Of a stretch of 64,000 nucleotides of DNA, positions 58,065 through 64,000 are shown piece by piece. Both the position numbers and the translations under genes were made by a program. Each line of letters begins with the position of its first letter. The stretch's first letter is position 1. The notes beneath the pieces were generated by a model. The model saw nothing but the letters and a program-made list of their open reading frames with translations, was not told the origin of the DNA and ran no database searches. This stretch comes from Halopenitus persicus (GTDB taxonomy: Archaea; Halobacteriota; Halobacteria; Halobacteriales; Haloferacaceae): the NCBI RefSeq assembly GCF_002355635.1, contig NZ_AP017558.1:2294001-2358000 (forward strand), in the 5' to 3' direction.

Positions 58065-60584
58065 CTACCCCTTATAAACGTCCGCGACCGTCCCGTCGAT
58101 CCGTTCCGCCGACAGCGCCGACAGCGGGACCCGCTCGCCGCCGGTCGCCTCGAGGAGGGGGCCGATGAGGCTCGACCGGTCCCGGTCCGACCGGCGGCCG
58201 TTCCCGTCGCGTTCCGATTCCGTCGGTTCGTTCGCGCCGGCGTCGACCACCAACACGTGTGCGCCCGTCTCGGCGAGCTCGCGGGCCGCGGCTCGCGTCT
58301 CCGCGCTCGGGCTTCCGTCCGCGACGTTCGCGCGTCCGTCGGTGACGACCACGACGACGCCGGCCGCGGGGTCGGCGCGCCGAACGACCTCCCCCGCGGT
58401 GCGGAGCCCGGCGGGCAGCGGCGTCCGGTCGCCCGTCGGGAGGTCCTTTAAATGACGGGCCGCCATCCCCACGCTGTCGGTCGGCGGGAGCAACACGTCG
58501 GCGTCGGTGCCGGCGAACGCGACGAACGCCACCTCCTCGCGGCCCTCGTAGGCGTCCCGCAGCAGCTCCAGCACGACGCCCTTGGCCGCGCGCATCGCCG
58601 GCCGCATCGAGGCGCTGGCGTCGACGACGAAGGTCACGAGCGCGTCGGCGTCCCCGCGCCGCACCGACCGCCGGAGGTCACGGGACTCGATCGACGTCGA
58701 TCCCCGGCGCGTCGCCGCCCGGAGGGACGCTCCGACGTCGACGTTCGCGCTCGCCGCGGTCGCGTCGGCGTGCTCCGACCGGATTCGCGGGCCGGCGACG
58801 TCGCCGTCCGTCGTCGGGGGCGTCGCCGGTCCCGTTCGGGAACCGGACCCGGCGCTCGCGTCGGCGTCAGAGTCCTCGACGTCCCCGGAATCCGGGATCG
58901 AGATCTCGGGGGCGCGCCCCCGACCGATCGCCGCACGCGACTGGCCGGGCACGATCGGGGATCGTTCCTCCTCCTTTTCCTCCGCCTCCTCTCCGGCGCT
59001 TCCGTGGCCGTCGTTCGCCTCGTCCCCGCTCCCTCTGTCCGTATCGCTCGCGTCGGCCGCGTGCTCACCGTCCGATTCCGACCCGCCGTCCCGTTGCGAC
59101 TCGCCGCTGTGACCGGAATCGTCGGGGCCCATCTCGGCCCCGGTCCCGGCGGCCGCGTCCGCGAGCGGTTCGTCCGGCGCGTCGGCCGGTCCGCGGTCGG
59201 CGGCGTCGGGACCGTCATCTCCCTCGTCGGTCGACCCACGTCCGGCGGTCTCCCGCTCGGCGCCGGAGCCCTCCGCCTCGGCAGGTCGATTTCCGTCACC
59301 CTCGCCGGTCTCGCCTTCGCCCTCGCCGGCCCCGTTTTCCCTTCCACTCTCGCCGGCCTCGCTTTCATCCCTTCCCTCGTCAGTCCCCTCCGCGTCCTCC
59401 GAGGTCTCCTCGTCGCCGTCGGACTCGAAGTGCTCGTCGATGAGGGCCTCCGGATCGGGGGCCGAATCGAACGGATCCGACCGCAGCCGATGGGGGAGCG
59501 CGAACGCCGCCGCCTCGCGGACGTCGGACTCGAGCACGCGCCCGCGGTCCGCGAGGGCGGCGAACGTGCGCGCGGCGCGGGCGATCGCAATGTCGCCGCG
59601 GTGTCCCTCGACGCCGGCGTCGCGGCACAGCTCGGCGATCTCCTCGCGGAACGACCGCGGCAGCGTGACCTCCGGGAGTCGGCGACGGGCTCGACGGAGG
59701 CGCCGGCCGGAAGCGTCCGCGTCGGCGTCGTCCGCGTCGGCGTCGTTCGCGTCGGCGTCGTCCGCGCCCGCGTTCTCGATGTCGTCCGTGCTCGCGTTCT
59801 CGATCCCGTTCCCGTCCTCGATCGGCGTTTCGGTCCCCGCATCGCCCAGCGCGCGGTCGATGATCGCCACCCGGTCGTCGATCGAGTCACAGCCCGTCAC
59901 GGCGGTTTGGAGGGCGAAGCGGTCGCGCAGTTGCGGCCGGAGGTCGCCCTCCTCGGGGTTCATCGTACCCACGAGGGTGAACGACGCCGGGTGGGCGACG
60001 CTCACGCCGTCGCGTTCGACCCGGTTGACGCCGCTCGCGGCCGCGTCCAACAGCGTGTCCACCAGGTGGTCCCCGAGGAGGTTCACCTCGTCGACGTAGA
60101 GGATCCCCCGGTTGGCCCGCGCGAGCACGCCGGGATCGAACTCGTACTCTCCCGCGAGCGCGTCGGCCACCGAGAGCGTCCCGACCACGCGCTCGCGGGT
60201 CGCGCTCAGCGGGAGCGTGACCACCGGCACCGCGCGCTCGGTCGCCGTGAGGTCTGCCCGCGGACGCGACCGGCAGTCCGCACACTGCCGACCGGGGTCG
60301 TCCGGCGGACAGCCGTACGGGCAGCCCTCGACCACGCGCTGTGTCGGCAGCAGGTCCGCGAGGCCCCGGACCGCGGTTGACTTCGCCGTCCCCTTCGCGC
60401 CGCGTATCAGGAGCCCGTCGAGGTCGTCGTTCGCCGCGACGGCGAGCAGCCCGCGCTTGAGGTCCTCCTGGCCGACGATCTCGTCGAACGGGAGCGAGCC
60501 GCGGCGATGACCTCCGTGATCGCCCCCTCGATCGTGCGAAGCCTTTTTGTCCGCCCCTAATTCAATCACACTTGTCTTAGACAC
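58065..60584 (-). CDS. ChlI/ChlD-type AAA+ and VWA chelatase subunit (fused)
   Basis: 839 residues from GTG 60584 (a GTG at 60569 better fits leaderless spacing). AAA+ part: Walker A GAKGTAKST (62-70), a four-Cys segment CPYGCPPDDPGRQCADC, GILYVDEVNLLGDH (Walker B) and GTMNPEEGDLRPQLRDRFAL. A 250-residue acidic, Gly/Glu/Asp-rich linker (about 340-590) leads to a VWA domain with the MIDAS motif VDASASM (about 652). In cobalamin loci this BchI/BchD-like protein powers CobN. Divergent from cobN across a shared promoter. An AAA+ plus VWA fusion is usual in haloarchaea. Confidence 0.87.
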   Translation of the reverse strand: MSKTSVIELGADKKASHDRGGDHGGHRRGSLPFDEIVGQEDLKRGLLAVAANDDLDGLLIRGAKGTAKSTAVRGLADLLPTQRVVEGCPYGCPPDDPGRQCADCRSRPRADLTATERAVPVVTLPLSATRERVVGTLSVADALAGEYEFDPGVLARANRGILYVDEVNLLGDHLVDTLLDAAASGVNRVERDGVSVAHPASFTLVGTMNPEEGDLRPQLRDRFALQTAVTGCDSIDDRVAIIDRALGDAGTETPIEDGNGIENASTDDIENAGADDADANDADADDADADASGRRLRRARRRLPEVTLPRSFREEIAELCRDAGVEGHRGDIAIARAARTFAALADRGRVLESDVREAAAFALPHRLRSDPFDSAPDPEALIDEHFESDGDEETSEDAEGTDEGRDESEAGESGRENGAGEGEGETGEGDGNRPAEAEGSGAERETAGRGSTDEGDDGPDAADRGPADAPDEPLADAAAGTGAEMGPDDSGHSGESQRDGGSESDGEHAADASDTDRGSGDEANDGHGSAGEEAEEKEEERSPIVPGQSRAAIGRGRAPEISIPDSGDVEDSDADASAGSGSRTGPATPPTTDGDVAGPRIRSEHADATAASANVDVGASLRAATRRGSTSIESRDLRRSVRRGDADALVTFVVDASASMRPAMRAAKGVVLELLRDAYEGREEVAFVAFAGTDADVLLPPTDSVGMAARHLKDLPTGDRTPLPAGLRTAGEVVRRADPAAGVVVVVTDGRANVADGSPSAETRAAARELAETGAHVLVVDAGANEPTESERDGNGRRSDRDRSSLIGPLLEATGGERVPLSALSAERIDGTVADVYKG

Positions 60585-60603
60585 AAGGAGATTTAATAAC
60601 GTT
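60569..60603. promoter_or_regulatory. Shared divergent promoter of the chelatase subunit and cobN
   Basis: A perfect palindrome TGTCTTAGACA (60573-60583), within a larger CTTGT/ACAAG repeat (60571-60587), overlaps the TATA position for cobN and lies just before the GTG at 60569. TTTAATAA (60592-60599) can serve as the chelatase TATA box on the other strand. Confidence 0.5.
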
Positions 60604-63600
60604 ATGCCAACGATCGGGATCTACACCGCGACCGAGAACGAACTGGGGGCGATCCAGCGCGCGGCGCCCGACGTGGACGCCGATCTGGTCGTCCGGTCGG
60701 CGAGCGACCTCGACGACGAGACGGACGCCGCCGCGTTCGTGGACGAACTGACCGACGCGACCGCCGTGATCTGCTGGCTGCACGGCTCCGAGGCGAGCAT
60801 GCCGGGCTACGAGCCGGCGGTCGACCGCCTGGTCGAGGCGGGCGTCCCGCTGGTGGTGAAATCGACCGGCGACGCCTACGCGCTCGAGGACACGACCGTG
60901 GATCCGACGGTTCGGGACCGCGTCTACGAGTACCTCGACCGGGGCGGGACCGTCAACGTCGCTAACTGCCTTCGCTTCCTCGCGCACGAATACGGCTCGG
61001 GGGGAGCTGAGGAACTCTCCTACGACGACCCCGTCGACCTGCCGACCGAGGGCGTCTATCACCCCGACCATCCCGGCGCGAGCTACGAGGAGTTGCTGGC
61101 GACCCTCGACCCCGACGCGCCGACGGTCGCGGTGTGGTTCTACGAGTCCCACTGGACCCACGAGAACCTCCGGTACGTCGACGCGCAGGTGCGCGCGATC
61201 GAGGCGCAGGGGGCGAACGCGCTGCCCGTCTTCTGCAACCCGGCCTCCGAGGAGGACGGCGGCTGGGACGCCGAGCGCGTCACCGACGAGTGGCTCACCG
61301 ACGCGGCGGGGGAGCCGATCGTCGACGCCGTCTGCTCGTCGTTCATGTTCTCCCTCTCGATGGACGAACGGGGCCGCGAGGCGAGCGACGAGGGCGACGC
61401 CGCGGAGGACGTCTTCCTCGACCGCCTCGGCGTGCCCGTCATCCAGACCGTCACGACGATGCGCTCGCGGTCGCGGTACGCGGCCAGCGACACGGGCGTG
61501 ATGGGATTCGAGCTCGCCCTCTCGGTCGCGCTCCCGGAGTTCGACGGCAACGTGATCACCCACCCGATAAGCGGGAAGGAGCGCACCGACGACGACGCCG
61601 GCATCGGCACCGCGCCGAAGCAGCACTTCCCGATCGACGACCGGGTCGACCACGCCGCTCGGCTCGCGGTCAACTGGGCTCGACTCCGACACACGCCGAA
61701 CGCCGACAAGCGCGTCGCGGTCGTCCTGCACAACTACCCGCCGAGCGACGACGGAATCGGGACCGCCTTCGGGCTCGATACCCCCGAGAGCACGGTCAAC
61801 CTCCTGGAGGAACTGGCGGATCGGGGGTACGACCTCGGCGACGACGCGGGAGCCGGGAGCGGCTCGGCCATTGCGGGCCCGCCCGTCGACGGCGCCGCCC
61901 TCATCGACCGGCTGACGAGCCAGCTGACGCTCGACGACCGGTGGGTCGCCCCCGAGGACGTCCGTGCGGCGAGCGTCGACGTCGTCGAGCCCGACCGGTA
62001 CCGCGACTGGTTCGACGCGCTCGATCCGGCGCTTCGCGAGAACGTGATCGAGGAGTGGGGCGACCCGCCGGACCGCCCGTTCGCGATCCCCGGCGTCGAG
62101 TTCGGGAACGTGCTCGTGACCGTCCAGCCGCCCCGCGGGTTCGGGATGGATCCCGCGAAGGTCTACCACGACTCCGACCTCCAGCCGCCGCACGACTACG
62201 TGGCCTTCTACGGCTGGCTTCGGAACGCCTTCGAGGCCGACGCCGTCGTCCACCTCGGAACCCACGGGAGCCTCGAGTGGCTCCCCGGAAAGACGGTCGG
62301 GCTCGACGGCACAAGCGCGCCGGACGGGCTGGTGGACGACCTCCCGAACGTCTACCCCTACGTGATCAACAACCCCGGCGAGGGGACCCAGGCGAAGCGG
62401 CGCTCGTACGCGGCGATCGTCGACCACCTCACGCCGGTGATGGGCAACGCCGGCACCTACGACGACCTCGCCGAGCTGGAGGACCTCGCCGACCGCTACC
62501 GGGAGGCCGGGATGGAGGACGCACGGACCGACGACGGCGAGCACCTCGAACGGCTCCTGCGCGAGACGGTCGACGACCTCGACCTCGCGGTCGAGCTCGG
62601 CATCGAGGGAACGATCGACGAGCGCGCGGACGTCCGTGGCCCCGAGGAAGCCGGCACCACTCTCGCGGAGGGGGACGTCGAGGGCGACGTCGTCGGCGTC
62701 GACGAGCTGGTCGAACGCGTTCACGAGTATCTCACCGACGTCAAGACGACCCAGATCCGGTACGGCCTCCACACGATGGGCGAGCCGCCCGCGGACGACC
62801 GGCTCGTGCAGTACCTCGTGGCGCTCACGCGCCTCGAGAACCCCGGCGGTCCGAGCCTCAGGGAGAGCGTCGCGGGCGTCCTCGGCGTCGACTACGACCG
62901 GATGGTGAACGAGCCCGGCGTCCACGACGCGGACCTGGGGATGACGCTGTCGGCGGCGGCCGACGTCGTCCACGAGACGAGCCTGGAGCTCGTGGCGACC
63001 CTCGCCGAGCACGACTTCGACGTGCCGGCCTCGGAGGTCGACGACCCCGACAGCGAGGTGAATATGAACCTCCTCGTGGTCGACCTCGACCCCATCGGGG
63101 ACGCCCGCGCGGAGCCCGGCGCCCACGAGGACCTCCGGGCGGCGCTCGCGTTCGTCTGCGAGGAGGCCGCCCCGCGCGTCCGCGGCGCCAGCGAGGAGAT
63201 CCCCCGAACGGCCGACGCGCTGGCAGGGGAGTACGTCCCGCCGGGCGGCAGCGGTGCGCCCACCCGCGGCGGCGTCGACCTCCTGCCGACCGGACGGAAC
63301 TTCTACACGCTCGATCCCCGGAAGGTCCCGGCCAGGAGCGCCTGGGAGGTCGGCCGGGAGGTCGCGGCGGGGGTCGCGGAACGCCACCGCGAGGATCGCG
63401 GCGAGTACCCCGAGGAGATCGGCGTCGTCGCCTGGGGGACCCCGACCGTCCGCACCCGCGGGGAGACGATCGCGCAGGTGCTCGCGCTGATGGGCGTCGA
63501 GCCCGAGTGGACCGACGCCGGACGGGTGGACGGCGTGGAGCCGGTCCCGCTCGATGAGCTCGGCCGGCCCCGGATCGACGTGACGACGCGCGTCTCGGGG

Positions 63601-64000
63601 CTCTTCCGCGACGCGTTCCCGCAGGCGGCCGGCGTCATCCACGACGCGGTCGAGGCGGTCGTCGCGCTCGACGAGCCGCACGACCGAAACTACGTGAAAA
63701 AGCACGTCGAGGAGGAGGCCGACCGCCTTCGCGAGGCCGGCCTCGAGGACCCCGAGGCGGCCGCGACCCATCGCGTGTTCACGACGAAGCCGGGCGGCTA
63801 CGGCGCGGGCACGAACAAGGCCGTCGACGAGGGCAACTGGGACGATCGCTCGGACCTCGCCGACGTTTACACCCAGTGGGGCGGCTACGCGCTGGGGTCG
63901 CGGGGCCGGGTGACCGAGGCCCACGACGCCTTCGAGCGCCGACTCGGGAACGTCGAGGCGACCGTGAAGATCGAGGACACCGCCGAGCAGGACGAGTTCG
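60604..64000 (+). CDS. cobN: Cobaltochelatase large subunit, partial
   Basis: 1,132 residues from ATG 60604 are seen; the frame is open to the window end, so the C-terminus lies outside. CobN/ChlH-type features: VPVIQTVTTMRSRSRYAAS, HTPNADKRVAVVLHNYPPSD, DAVVHLGTHGSLEWLPGKTV, VINNPGEGTQAKRRSYAAIV, LLPTGRNFYTLDPRKVPA, and VFTTKPGGYGAGTNKAVDEG. It inserts cobalt into the corrin ring (late, aerobic-type chelation), driven by the divergent AAA+/VWA subunit. Confidence 0.93.
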   Translation, partial: MPTIGIYTATENELGAIQRAAPDVDADLVVRSASDLDDETDAAAFVDELTDATAVICWLHGSEASMPGYEPAVDRLVEAGVPLVVKSTGDAYALEDTTVDPTVRDRVYEYLDRGGTVNVANCLRFLAHEYGSGGAEELSYDDPVDLPTEGVYHPDHPGASYEELLATLDPDAPTVAVWFYESHWTHENLRYVDAQVRAIEAQGANALPVFCNPASEEDGGWDAERVTDEWLTDAAGEPIVDAVCSSFMFSLSMDERGREASDEGDAAEDVFLDRLGVPVIQTVTTMRSRSRYAASDTGVMGFELALSVALPEFDGNVITHPISGKERTDDDAGIGTAPKQHFPIDDRVDHAARLAVNWARLRHTPNADKRVAVVLHNYPPSDDGIGTAFGLDTPESTVNLLEELADRGYDLGDDAGAGSGSAIAGPPVDGAALIDRLTSQLTLDDRWVAPEDVRAASVDVVEPDRYRDWFDALDPALRENVIEEWGDPPDRPFAIPGVEFGNVLVTVQPPRGFGMDPAKVYHDSDLQPPHDYVAFYGWLRNAFEADAVVHLGTHGSLEWLPGKTVGLDGTSAPDGLVDDLPNVYPYVINNPGEGTQAKRRSYAAIVDHLTPVMGNAGTYDDLAELEDLADRYREAGMEDARTDDGEHLERLLRETVDDLDLAVELGIEGTIDERADVRGPEEAGTTLAEGDVEGDVVGVDELVERVHEYLTDVKTTQIRYGLHTMGEPPADDRLVQYLVALTRLENPGGPSLRESVAGVLGVDYDRMVNEPGVHDADLGMTLSAAADVVHETSLELVATLAEHDFDVPASEVDDPDSEVNMNLLVVDLDPIGDARAEPGAHEDLRAALAFVCEEAAPRVRGASEEIPRTADALAGEYVPPGGSGAPTRGGVDLLPTGRNFYTLDPRKVPARSAWEVGREVAAGVAERHREDRGEYPEEIGVVAWGTPTVRTRGETIAQVLALMGVEPEWTDAGRVDGVEPVPLDELGRPRIDVTTRVSGLFRDAFPQAAGVIHDAVEAVVALDEPHDRNYVKKHVEEEADRLREAGLEDPEAAATHRVFTTKPGGYGAGTNKAVDEGNWDDRSDLADVYTQWGGYALGSRGRVTEAHDAFERRLGNVEATVKIEDTAEQDEF

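Noticed and set aside
60577-63924. A 1,115-codon open frame on the minus strand opposite cobN
   Set aside because: It is the antisense shadow of a GC-rich gene; the translation is Arg/Val/Asp-rich without domains, while the plus frame is unmistakable CobN.

Overview
The window is high-GC archaeal DNA whose predicted proteins are rich in Asp and Glu. Many genes carry a TATA-like box about 25-28 bp before the start codon, as expected for leaderless transcripts. With AglB-type oligosaccharyltransferase, bacterio-opsin-activator-type regulators, CbtA/CbtB, DUF3209, GdhB and NrpR homologues, this points to a halophilic archaeon (class Halobacteria, Halorubrum-like). I see no rRNA, tRNA or CRISPR array. 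The species call is inference.

Layout. 1-3408: end of a sugar-phosphate transferase and a convergent AglB-like oligosaccharyltransferase (surface glycosylation). 3409-5138: accessory patch with an orphan AbrB-type antitoxin lacking a normal start codon and an IS630-type insertion sequence with a two-frame transposase. 5166-12197: PUA protein, PxpA-like 5-oxoprolinase subunit, amidase, MFS transporter, NYN-domain protein and a formamidase-family enzyme. 12408-13043: MazE/MazF-type toxin-antitoxin pair of lower GC. 13128-19334: CARF-like regulator, nadA-nadB-nadC operon, small membrane protein, and a TumE-like/HTH pair. 19812-26432: dapA-dapB-dapD-lysA-dapF-dapE, lysine synthesis by the succinylase route. 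26552-36572: agmatinase, NrpR-type regulator, sodium:solute symporter, cyclase, DapB-like dehydrogenase and a complete ECF vitamin/metal transporter (S, fused A-A, T). 36574-39139: small membrane protein, S-adenosylhomocysteine hydrolase (recycles the product of the methyltransferases next door) and a winged-helix regulator.

39288-47797 and 56341-64000 form two halves of a cobalamin locus. The first encodes corrin-ring enzymes CbiT, CbiL, CbiF, CbiG, two CbiH paralogues, a ferredoxin, a LAGLIDADG-fold-like protein of unknown role, CbiX fused to a [2Fe-2S] domain, and DUF3209. The second encodes CbtB/CbtA cobalt uptake, another [2Fe-2S] protein, a ChlI/ChlD-type AAA+/VWA chelatase subunit and CobN (running off the window). 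Between them lie an amidase, a Bat-like multi-sensor regulator, a zinc-ribbon protein overlapping gdhB, a methyltransferase and a polytopic membrane protein.

Two themes run through the window. First, gene junctions repeatedly carry short perfect tandem arrays (most often exactly 20 bp; also 18, 23, 27, 30 and 34 bp), some starting inside a stop codon. At two junctions the 20-bp unit creates strings of mini-ORFs whose stops overlap the next start (ATGA) and which lead straight into the next gene. Second, the cobalamin promoters carry palindromes, two of which share CTTGT/ACAAG half-sites, suggesting a common repressor or metal sensor. The most unusual protein is the LAGLIDADG-like one inside the cobalamin operon.
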